Shown here: in pieces, positions 43,095 to 51,022 of the stretch | Numbering within the stretch: the first letter of the stretch is position 1 | Layout: each line of letters begins with the position of its first letter | Assembly: GCA_022821725.1 (NCBI GenBank) | Contig: JAJEDB010000095.1 | Coordinates: forward strand, 1-64,000 | DNA: 64,000 nt | Direction: 5' to 3' | Source of the DNA: Candidatus Poribacteria bacterium | GTDB lineage: Bacteria; Poribacteria; WGA-4E; WGA-3G | Translations under genes and position numbers: made by a program | Notes under the pieces: model-generated | What the model was told of the DNA's origin: nothing | What the model saw: only the letters and a program-made list of their open reading frames with translations | Databases searched by the model: none

Positions 43095-45008
43095 TCACTG
43101 TTTTTTCAAGGTTCCCCACGTCGTGGCGGCTTTTCGTCGAATCACCGAGGGCGCACCCGCGACAGAGGAGGCACTCGCGGGGAGTAACCAATCACTGAGA
43201 ACCGCACGATCCCACGTAAACGCTTCAAGATCCATATAGGTTATGTAAATGCCGGTATTGTTCGGAATATAGCGTTCCAGACGGGGTGTCTCCATCTCGC
43301 GAAGCGCAGCACTTGAAATCCGGCGCGGACTCTCTACATTTTGACCGTTCACCGTCGTATAAGCAATTTGACCATAGATAAAGCAGCTATAGGCGATATC
43401 TACGAGAACGTTCTCGTCGGTTTTCAGATCGTAGCGCACCCCCGGTAAAGGATGAGATATAGTATTCACTGTATTACAGGGGAATGCTTCAAGTCCAAAC
43501 ATTTCGGGCGTAAGTCTCAAAATCCTACCTGTGATTTGACCGTGTTCCTCAGGAATCGTGATGGGTATCGGACTCGGATTGTAGAGTGTTCCGAGATACA
43601 GTTTCCATCCTGCGAGATTTTTGATGGCATCATCACCGGTTCGGATTTCTATGGTTTTACAGATGAACTTCTGATGACCTTCAGGGTCATATTCAAATTC
43701 GAGTGCGTAAATCATGACTTTATAGAGTTCTTCCCAGGGCTGATATTGGACTTGTGGGGACCATCCTAACCCACAGCGCGTCGTGGACCGACGACGCTTG
43801 ATTTTTGGTTCCCACTCTGATTCCAGTTCTGATTCTGGCTCCGGTTCAGGTTCTGGCTCGGGGCACGGCGGACGAAATCTAAATACTCTATCATTATCAC
43901 CAAACACAGCTTTCGCCTGTGTTTCATAGGTGTTATCAACTCCAACACTCTGGCTTCTTGTCAACCCCAACCCTCTCAGTGTTTCAAACGGATTAGGGAC
44001 GGGAGCAAATGGGTTGCAATACATCCATAAAAGCCTTAAATTTGTCAAACCGCTAAGGGGTTCGAGATTGCTGATGTTATTATTATTAAGGTATAGGTAC
44101 TGCAGGCTCACCAAATTTCTAAGGGGTTCGAGATTACTGATGCCAGTGTTCTGAATCCATAGATCGGTTAAGTTTGTCAACTCTGCAAGTGGATTAAAGT
44201 TACTGATTCGGATACCACGGAGATTTAATTTTGTTAACTGGTCCTTGAGTTCCGTCAATGGGGTTATATCCCGGAATCCGTTATCATTAATATCCAAACT
44301 CCGTAAATTAGGCATGTTATCGGAGATCACCGTGACGAGTGCGCTGAGATTCGTGATGCGATTATTGCCAATCTGTAATGTTCGTAGGTTGACCAATGGT
44401 GCCAGTATAGGAATATCCGAGTCCGAGAATCCGGTCCCATAAAGGAATAAGGATGTTAGGTTGGTCAAACTGCTAATTGGTGTGAAGTCACCAATCGGAT
44501 TCTCCGCTAAGTGTAATGTTCGTAGGTTGACCAATGGTGTGAGTATAGGCATATCCGAGTCCGAGAGTCCGGTATCGAAAAGGTTTAAGGATACGAGGTT
44601 GGTCAAACTGCGAATGGCTGTGAAGTCACCAATCGGATTCTCCGCTAAGCTTAAATATTGTAGGTTGGTTGCGTTTTCCAAACCAGTGAGGTCGGTTACT
44701 CCGATTCCAATTGGATATAAAAATATCAGCTGTGCCAAATCGGCTTGCGTGATATCTGCACCCTCTGCAAGCCGTAATTCGGTGCGGATCTCCGCAGCTA
44801 AATTCGCATCAGGAAAGACCACATTCTGAGCGACGGCAGTGAAGTACCAAGGACTTACCAAACAAATAATGAAAATCAGAAACACATATCGGCATGTTTT
44901 ACACCAAAAAATACTTAACGTGTGTTGGTAAGTAGGGGGGGGTGGATGTGAAGCAGCGCACAAAGTATAGGATAGATCGAGGGGGTCGAGGCTTTTGGGG
45001 CGTTCCAT
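43095..45008 (-). CDS. Secreted leucine-rich repeat protein with shared C-terminal tail
   Basis: 637 residues. The signal-peptide core (YVFLIFIICLVSP, about 41-53) ends near AVAQ, unusually far from the Met; then FPDANLAAEIRTELRLAEG and about ten internalin-type LRRs (LTNLVSLNLFDTGLSDSD and alike, 85-335), a Cys-rich cap, an EPEPEPE linker, a beta-rich domain and the tail RRKAATTWGTLKKQ. GAGGAGG lies 7 bases before the ATG. Near its 5' end, upstream of the signal core, lies a run of eight C (G8 at 44935-44942 on the plus strand); a change in its length would switch the upstream frame. Surface binding role likely; partner unknown. Confidence 0.75.
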   Translation of the reverse strand: MERPKSLDPLDLSYTLCAASHPPPPTYQHTLSIFWCKTCRYVFLIFIICLVSPWYFTAVAQNVVFPDANLAAEIRTELRLAEGADITQADLAQLIFLYPIGIGVTDLTGLENATNLQYLSLAENPIGDFTAIRSLTNLVSLNLFDTGLSDSDMPILTPLVNLRTLHLAENPIGDFTPISSLTNLTSLFLYGTGFSDSDIPILAPLVNLRTLQIGNNRITNLSALVTVISDNMPNLRSLDINDNGFRDITPLTELKDQLTKLNLRGIRISNFNPLAELTNLTDLWIQNTGISNLEPLRNLVSLQYLYLNNNNISNLEPLSGLTNLRLLWMYCNPFAPVPNPFETLRGLGLTRSQSVGVDNTYETQAKAVFGDNDRVFRFRPPCPEPEPEPEPESELESEWEPKIKRRRSTTRCGLGWSPQVQYQPWEELYKVMIYALEFEYDPEGHQKFICKTIEIRTGDDAIKNLAGWKLYLGTLYNPSPIPITIPEEHGQITGRILRLTPEMFGLEAFPCNTVNTISHPLPGVRYDLKTDENVLVDIAYSCFIYGQIAYTTVNGQNVESPRRISSAALREMETPRLERYIPNNTGIYITYMDLEAFTWDRAVLSDWLLPASASSVAGAPSVIRRKAATTWGTLKKQ

Positions 45009-45118
45009 GTCATCCTCCTCTCTGGCGTGAGCACAATATCCGGACGATTCGTTCGGATTTCGGTATTGTGTGGATAAGTTGGCGTTTGTGAAATGTTTGC
45101 TTCTGGATGTTTGGACAT
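44915..45118 (-). CDS. Possible 67-residue leader ORF overlapping the LRR gene start
   Basis: Starts MSKHPEANISQTPTYPHN with GGGAGG 7 bases before the ATG. It overlaps the first 90 bases of the LRR gene in another frame and runs through the same C8 tract. Loss or gain of bases in the tract would join it to the signal-peptide frame. It may be a genuine alternative N-terminus, a coupled leader peptide or chance; I found no domain. Confidence 0.35.
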   Translation of the reverse strand: MSKHPEANISQTPTYPHNTEIRTNRPDIVLTPERRMTWNAPKASTPSIYPILCALLHIHPPLLTNTR

Positions 45119-45283
45119 AATGTTGCCTCCCACTTTAGCGGTACATAATTGAGTTTATGATTGATTTGCCTCGTTTGTAGTCAAGAAACCTTCCAGGATT
45201 GCCCGTTTGGAACGTGCGATAATGCACGTCGCATTTGGGCGAGTCCGCCGCAAAATCGCACGACTACGAACCTGACCTCAAAC

Positions 45284-46093
45284 TCACAGTTGACACCCTA
45301 CTATATTCTCTAAAAATCCCAACGCACGCAACCGATCAATCCAACGCTGTCGTTTTTCACTGCCCGCTGGGTTTGCGACCCAGTGTGGATCGTAGAGGGG
45401 CTCGCCCGGGCGGTTAAAATGTTCGGGACTCTTCGCATTGCTACGGGCACGGTTGCGTGTGGCAGCATCTTCTACTGGCGTTTTTGGATTGTTATAGTAA
45501 ACGATAGTGCACATTCGACGGTCATCATTGCCACCCCAACTGGCATGCCAGCACCGCATATCGAAAGCGACCACATCGCCGGGTTCCGATTTGCAAACAT
45601 AACCCGGAACGTCACAAACCTCCAGTCCCAACTCGTTCAAATTCTCCCGCAGATCGTCGTGCAACGGATTTTTGTGAGAGCCGGGAATCAACCGTAACGC
45701 CCCGCTTCCCCCGTCAACGGGTTCAAGATAATATGCGAACTTCACCCCGTAGCAATCTTTGGTTGGATCGACGTTATGGTCGGGATGCCAACCTGTATTG
45801 CCCACATAACGGTTCGCGTCGGAAACGACGAAAAAGACATCGTCGCCGTAGAGTTGCTCTGCTACCTCGCAGAACCGTGCGTCTTCCGGCAGGTTCGCAA
45901 AGAACGGGGTTTCGGGTCCCATCATTGGCAGCCAATGTCGGTGTGTTCCATCAAAGGGGGCATGACGATATGCAGATGCCATCGCCGCTTCAAACTCCTC
46001 GTGTATTGTATTCAACTCGTCTTGGCTGAACACCTGCCGAAAAATGAGAAATCCCAAGGTGTTAAAGTGCTTAATCTGCTGTTCCGTGAGCAT
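45284..46093 (-). CDS. Phytanoyl-CoA dioxygenase (PhyH) family protein
   Basis: 269 residues. Fe(II) ligands His103 and Asp105 (GWHPDHN) and His183 (RCWHASWGG), with DRRMCTIVYY supplying the 2-oxoglutarate arginine; LRLIPGSHKNPLH is a family block. GGAGG lies 6 bases before the ATG. It is the last gene of a minus-strand operon with the dehydrogenase 16 bases upstream. In such a set a PhyH enzyme may hydroxylate the imported compound so the dehydrogenase can act on it; that order is inference. The N-terminal QIKHFNTLGFLIFRQVF is typical of the family. Confidence 0.88.
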   Translation of the reverse strand: MLTEQQIKHFNTLGFLIFRQVFSQDELNTIHEEFEAAMASAYRHAPFDGTHRHWLPMMGPETPFFANLPEDARFCEVAEQLYGDDVFFVVSDANRYVGNTGWHPDHNVDPTKDCYGVKFAYYLEPVDGGSGALRLIPGSHKNPLHDDLRENLNELGLEVCDVPGYVCKSEPGDVVAFDMRCWHASWGGNDDRRMCTIVYYNNPKTPVEDAATRNRARSNAKSPEHFNRPGEPLYDPHWVANPAGSEKRQRWIDRLRALGFLENIVGCQL

Positions 46094-46109
46094 GATATTC
46101 CTCCGTGCT

Positions 46110-47135
46110 TCAACGCGCTAACTTCTGCTGTAGTTTCGGGTTATCTGTAACCTCCCGATTTACAATATATAACGGCATTTTCCCAGAAGCCACGTTAATG
46201 ATACTCCCACACGCACTCTTGGCGTTGCCTTCAAAGCATTCATCTGTCCAGCAGATGCTGTGTGGGGTTACGATAACGTTGTCCAGACTTAAGAGCGGAT
46301 CGTCGTCGTCAATCGGCTCCTGTTCAAACACATCGAGGCCCGCGCCTTGAATGCGTCGATTCTGAAGTGCTTCTGTGAGTGCTTTCTGGTCAACGATTGG
46401 ACCGCGTGCGGTGTTAATCAGATAAGCCGTCGGCTTCATCAACCCGATGCGTCTCGCGTTAATGAGTCCGCGCGTCTCCTCGTTTAGTGGGCAGCAGACA
46501 CACACAAAATCAGCGGTTTGCATCAAGGTATCCAGATCGACGGGCTCCACATCCACTTCCGCTGCGTCAGCAGATGTGATGTAAGGGTCGTAGGTGATAT
46601 GACGCATCCCGAAAGGTTTCGCCAGTTTAAACGCCTCTTTCCCGATATTGCCCATGCCAACAAGCCCCAACGTTCTGCCGACTAACCCCATGCCTCTATA
46701 GTTTTGTGTGTTTCTCCAGCCTCCGGCACGGATGAGTCGATCTTTTATCAATAGTTGGTGGCTCAGTGATAAGACAAGGGTCATGATGGAGGTGGCAACA
46801 GGACGACGGACACCATCAGGGGCGATCGTTAGCAATACACCATTTTCGGTACAAGCTCCCACGTCCACCTTATCGTATCCGACTCCGAAACGGGCAATGA
46901 CAGCCAACTTGTCAGCGTCTGTGAACGTTTCTGCCGTGATACCTGCCCCTAATACTAAGAGTGCGTCATAATCCTGCACTTGTTCGGCTCGTAATGCCGG
47001 TGTATTTTCTGCGATATATTCCCAGTGTAGACCTGCCTTGTCAAAAAGCGGACCGGCAATGTCATCTAAATCGCAGGTGCCATCCGGACCCAAGAAGTCC
47101 CGCGTGACACCTACGCGAAATACGGATTTGCTCAT
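46110..47135 (-). CDS. D-2-hydroxyacid dehydrogenase (phosphoglycerate dehydrogenase-like)
   Basis: 341 residues from the ATG at 47135, which has AGAGGAA just upstream; a frame extension to 47174 reaches into the previous gene. The NAD loop is LGLVGMGNIGKEAFKLA; the catalytic set is Arg in NTARGPIVDQKALTEAL, the Glu after GAGLDVFEQEP and His in VTPHSICW. RFGVGYDKVDV is the N-terminal hinge. The enzyme oxidises or reduces a 2-hydroxy acid with NAD. It starts 2 bases after the stop of the solute-binding protein gene, so they share an mRNA. Confidence 0.9.
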   Translation of the reverse strand: MSKSVFRVGVTRDFLGPDGTCDLDDIAGPLFDKAGLHWEYIAENTPALRAEQVQDYDALLVLGAGITAETFTDADKLAVIARFGVGYDKVDVGACTENGVLLTIAPDGVRRPVATSIMTLVLSLSHQLLIKDRLIRAGGWRNTQNYRGMGLVGRTLGLVGMGNIGKEAFKLAKPFGMRHITYDPYITSADAAEVDVEPVDLDTLMQTADFVCVCCPLNEETRGLINARRIGLMKPTAYLINTARGPIVDQKALTEALQNRRIQGAGLDVFEQEPIDDDDPLLSLDNVIVTPHSICWTDECFEGNAKSACGSIINVASGKMPLYIVNREVTDNPKLQQKLAR

Positions 47136-47137
47136 AA

Positions 47138-48730
47138 CTATTCCTCTATCCAAATCTGACGGAAGTATTTCCAATTCAAGGGTTGAAGTTTAAGGTTTTT
47201 GACCTTTTTGTTAATGACTAAAATCTGCTTCGCATGCGCCAATGGCACCCACGGCACATCTTTGTGGAAGATCTGCTGTGCTTTTTGGTAGAGCGAAATT
47301 CGCTTCTCGCGATCTGAGGTTGCTCTCGCTTGCTCTAAGACGGTTTGCATTTCATCGCTGCGATAAAATGCGATATTCCCAGCAGGCTTCTCCGCCGACG
47401 ATTTGCTGAGAAGGAAGTAGAGGAAGTTATCAGGATCCCCGAGATCGGCACTCCATCCTAACATCGCGATATCGTGCTCCCCATGTTTTGTTTTTTCAAG
47501 ATAGGTACCCCAGTCGAAGGTCACGATTTTTGTCTCGATGCCAACATTTCGGAGTTCGGATTGAAGAACCTCTGCGAGGGCGCGTCCATCAGGAATATAG
47601 GGACGTGGAACGGGTAATGCCCAGAGCGTTGTCTCAAAACCGTTAGGGTATCCTGCTTCAGCGAGAAGTTTTTTCGCCAGTTCCGGGTCGTAGGCGTAAT
47701 CTTCAATCGAATCATCATACCCCCAGAGTGTTGGTGGAATTGGATTCTTCGCTGGAATCCCCAAACCTTGATACAGGTATTCAATAATTGCTGATTTGTT
47801 GATAGCGTGGTTGATCGCGAGTCGGACGTTGAGAAGGTCGAAAGGGGATTTATCCATGTTCATCGCCAAGTAACCGATGCTCATGCCGGGTTGCGATAAC
47901 AATTCGAGCGTGTCGTCATCTCGGATCTGTTGAAAATCGTCCGGATTTGGAAACTCCATGGCGTGGATATTCCCTTGCTGAAGTTCAATAAGCCGCACGG
48001 AGTTATCAGGAATAGAGCGAAGGATCACTCTATCTAACAGCGGCCGTCCGTCCCAATACGTGTCGTTTGCTTCAAGCACGATTTTATCTCCTCTATCCCA
48101 CCGCACGAACTTAAAGGGGCCCGTGCCGACCGGGTTATTGGAAAACGCATCGCCCCATTTCTGCACGGCTGTTGGGCTAACAATAGAGAAAGGGGTTATT
48201 GCAATCGTATAGATAAAAGGGGCATAAGCCGTTTTAAGGTGAATTTGAACGGTATAGTCATCAACAGCGATAATTTTGTCAACAATCTCTGCCAAGCCCG
48301 TTGCTATCCAGTAAATATAACTACCGCCAACTTTATGGAACGGATGTGCATCATCGTGCTGTCGGTTCAGCGAAAAGAGAACGGCTTCGGCGTTGAAAGG
48401 GGTGCCATCATGGAACGTTACGCCTTTGCGAAGGTGAAACGTCCATATCAAACCATCTGCTGAGCTTTCCCAATTTGTTGCGAGACCGGGTTCAAGTTCA
48501 GTGCTTTCATCTTTGTATTGGACGAGGGTATCGTAGATATTATCGCAAACTTTGAAGGATTCTCCATCTTCCTCCAGGGCCGGATCTAATCCCACAGAGT
48601 CGCCGCCGCGCCCGAATATTAGGGTGCCACCACGCTTTAGGTGTGAATCGGCAAATATTGGGGAAAACCCCACAAGTAGCGATGTTAGAAACGTCACTAA
48701 GAGAATCCGTGTAAAACATCTGTGTTTCAT
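47138..48730 (-). CDS. ABC transporter solute-binding protein, family 5 (peptide/opine type)
   Basis: 530 residues from the ATG at 48730, with GGAGAA upstream; the signal peptide runs to about residue 27 (PIFA). Family 5 motifs are present: GGTLIFGRGGDSVGLDPA, LATNWESSADGLIWTFHLRKGVTFHDGTPFNAEAV, NPVGTGPFKFVRWDRG and the RLAINHAINK block. These periplasmic proteins deliver peptides, nickel, glutathione or small amines to a permease. No permease or ATPase gene is adjacent, so it is an orphan that must use components elsewhere. It heads the operon with the dehydrogenase and dioxygenase, which hints at a non-peptide substrate. Confidence 0.9.
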   Translation of the reverse strand: MKHRCFTRILLVTFLTSLLVGFSPIFADSHLKRGGTLIFGRGGDSVGLDPALEEDGESFKVCDNIYDTLVQYKDESTELEPGLATNWESSADGLIWTFHLRKGVTFHDGTPFNAEAVLFSLNRQHDDAHPFHKVGGSYIYWIATGLAEIVDKIIAVDDYTVQIHLKTAYAPFIYTIAITPFSIVSPTAVQKWGDAFSNNPVGTGPFKFVRWDRGDKIVLEANDTYWDGRPLLDRVILRSIPDNSVRLIELQQGNIHAMEFPNPDDFQQIRDDDTLELLSQPGMSIGYLAMNMDKSPFDLLNVRLAINHAINKSAIIEYLYQGLGIPAKNPIPPTLWGYDDSIEDYAYDPELAKKLLAEAGYPNGFETTLWALPVPRPYIPDGRALAEVLQSELRNVGIETKIVTFDWGTYLEKTKHGEHDIAMLGWSADLGDPDNFLYFLLSKSSAEKPAGNIAFYRSDEMQTVLEQARATSDREKRISLYQKAQQIFHKDVPWVPLAHAKQILVINKKVKNLKLQPLNWKYFRQIWIEE

Positions 48731-48964
48731 AAATTTCTCCGATGTCCACAAAAAAATATACCCTCTATGATACGGCGTTTTTCGCAAAATGTCAAATGGT
48801 TTTCGGCTATCAGGAACATGAGAGAATTGTCGCCAAACGAGGACCGCCCCCTGATAAATGATAATCAATATAAGATTTGAAACCTTTTTCCCGCAAAAAT
48901 CGTTTTGTTAATTGGGAGAGTGTCTTAAAAATAGTCGCGTAACTTCAGAGCCATCTGAGGCATT

Positions 48965-50875
48965 ATGTTATCTGTTGAACAACTTATCCAGAATTTAATG
49001 AACACAACGCAACCGAGCGTTGTCCGCTGCAGTGCTATTGTGAATCTTGTTTCGCAGGGCAGCTCACAGGGAATAGAAGCCCTGATTGCGGTGCTCGCCG
49101 ATTCAGATTCCATGGTCCGACGTGAAGCCGCGATGGCACTTCAGCAAATGGATGCGACTCGGGCTATGCAACCGTTGCTTGAAGCGTTGGAGGTGGAGTC
49201 AAACGATTTAACGCTTTGGGCACTGCTTGAAGCGATTGGTGAATTGGCAACGCCTGATGCACTGCCTCTGCTCGAATCGCTCCGCACCACCGGCTCTATG
49301 CTGACGCGGATCGAAGCAAAGAAAAGCATGGCTCGGATTGAGGGACGTTATACCAATGGAGGCACTTCACCATTCCCAGAAACGTCTGAATCTGTGCTGC
49401 ATGTGGAAGATACAGAGAGAGTTGAATCTGGTGAGCAACAACCGACAGAATTTGAAGAAATATTCACAAATCCTTCTGTTGATTCAGACGAGATAACGGA
49501 TATACCGGATTATACAGCGTCCGCGGCTGAACGCGTCGATGTTCCAGAGGAAACGGAATCCGCAGATGACGGAACGGATACGCAGGATTATGGGCAGTTC
49601 GACGATGAATCGGATGCGTCTATAGATGAAATCAGGGAAAATACCCAAACAGAAACACCGACAGATACCTTTACGACCGACACAGAATCACAACGCGAGA
49701 AAGAAGATCAGGAGATAGATGATTTAGCAGAATCCATCGCACGATCGTCTCGTCTTGCCGGTTCATCGGTCAATCTCCCGGTATTAGCCCCGAATGCGTC
49801 TACCGTTCCGTATGATCCGAAGGGCACTGCGCTTGAACCCGCACAGACGAACTTCTTTTTGACGCTCATACACCCCGGCAGGTATCTCTCCAAGCAATGG
49901 GTGCAGCGAACGCGAGCGTATCTCATACTGTGGGCTGTTTTGGTTATCGTTACAATCGGTTTCACCCAATACCAGAAACACACAAAAATGGAGTTAAGTC
50001 CGCTCTCTCGTCTTGGGCTTTCTATGAGTGAACTACCGGAATTAGTAAAACGCTCATTGGCGGAAGGGGATTTCTACATTCAGGAGGGATATTACAGAAA
50101 AGCCATTAATTCGTATGAATTGAGCAGGGGACTCGGTGCCCTTCCCGTGAGTTTCTATAGGAAACTCGGATTCGCGTATTTTAAGGAAGGTCAACACGCG
50201 CTTTCCGTTGAAGCGTATGAGTTGTTCTTAGAAGCGAGAGCGCATGAAAACCCTGAAGTATTTGCCGCCGAAGCTTCACTTGTCGGGGTTTATCCACTTA
50301 CATCGGTAGAAGTGGGAATAACCCGCGACTATGAAACCTACAATATTCTTGGGATGGCGTATATGAAACTCGGACGTGTGCTGGACGCAAAACGCACCTA
50401 CGAAAAAGCGATACAACTTGTACCAAAATATGGTGAGGCATACAATAACCTCGCACGCCTCTATGCGGATAATTATCCGAACCCTATTTGGATGAAAGAT
50501 TGGAGGGTCAGAAGGTTAGAAGCGTGGACAGTAGAGGCTCACCCGCAATCTTCCGATCTTCCACGCTTACAGACTTCTCTCCCCAGTCTACGGCTTGCTG
50601 AGGCGTTAGCCTATACAGCCGTAACGTTGAATCCGGATGTCGCTGCGTATCACGACACCCTCGGTTGGGTTTTATCGAAGCGGGGACAGGTGAACAAAGG
50701 GATGAAGACCTTGGAACGCGCCATCAATCTACAGAGCGATGCCGTTGAGCCGCATTATCACCTCGCGCAGGTCGCCCTAAAAGCCAACGAACGGCAGAAG
50801 GCAATAGAAGCGATCCGAAACGTGTTCAAACTCAATCCGGCTTTTGTATCGCTCAATACAACGGAACAGCAATAG
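48965..50875 (+). CDS. HEAT-repeat / transmembrane / TPR protein
   Basis: 636 residues. Residues about 1-125 hold HEAT repeats (GIEALIAVLADSDSMVRREAAMALQQM and further copies). Then an acidic, Thr/Glu-rich disordered stretch (130-260), one membrane helix at about 318-337 (AYLILWAVLVIVTIGFTQYQ), and a C-terminal TPR array (AINSYELSRGLGALPVSFYRKL, AKRTYEKAIQLVPKYGEAYNNLA, ALKANERQKAIEAIRNVFKLNP). There is no signal peptide, so the HEAT part is likely cytoplasmic and the TPR part periplasmic. A scaffold role is plausible; I know no close named family. A TGAGG site precedes the ATG. Confidence 0.7.
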   Translation: MLSVEQLIQNLMNTTQPSVVRCSAIVNLVSQGSSQGIEALIAVLADSDSMVRREAAMALQQMDATRAMQPLLEALEVESNDLTLWALLEAIGELATPDALPLLESLRTTGSMLTRIEAKKSMARIEGRYTNGGTSPFPETSESVLHVEDTERVESGEQQPTEFEEIFTNPSVDSDEITDIPDYTASAAERVDVPEETESADDGTDTQDYGQFDDESDASIDEIRENTQTETPTDTFTTDTESQREKEDQEIDDLAESIARSSRLAGSSVNLPVLAPNASTVPYDPKGTALEPAQTNFFLTLIHPGRYLSKQWVQRTRAYLILWAVLVIVTIGFTQYQKHTKMELSPLSRLGLSMSELPELVKRSLAEGDFYIQEGYYRKAINSYELSRGLGALPVSFYRKLGFAYFKEGQHALSVEAYELFLEARAHENPEVFAAEASLVGVYPLTSVEVGITRDYETYNILGMAYMKLGRVLDAKRTYEKAIQLVPKYGEAYNNLARLYADNYPNPIWMKDWRVRRLEAWTVEAHPQSSDLPRLQTSLPSLRLAEALAYTAVTLNPDVAAYHDTLGWVLSKRGQVNKGMKTLERAINLQSDAVEPHYHLAQVALKANERQKAIEAIRNVFKLNPAFVSLNTTEQQ

Positions 50876-50877
50876 AA

Positions 50878-50912
50878 CAGTTGTCAGTTGTCAGTCATCA
50901 GTCGTCAGCTTA
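50878..50912 (+). repeat. Short degenerate tandem repeat (CAGTyrT units)
   Basis: CAGTTGTCAGTTGTCAGTCA and further related units lie just after the HEAT/TPR gene. Looks like a microsatellite-type run; no function seen. Confidence 0.5.
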
Positions 50913-51022
50913 AGAAGTTTCCTGCAACAACCGCGCCAGTTTGGAATATTTCAGGGAAAGGTAGATTGTTACAAAACGCTCTTTAACTGATAGCGAATGA
51001 AGTGAGCGGTCTGACGACTATT

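Noticed and set aside
44050..44700. Apparent DNA-level tandem repeats
   Set aside because: They encode the leucine-rich repeats of the minus-strand protein and follow its codon phase.
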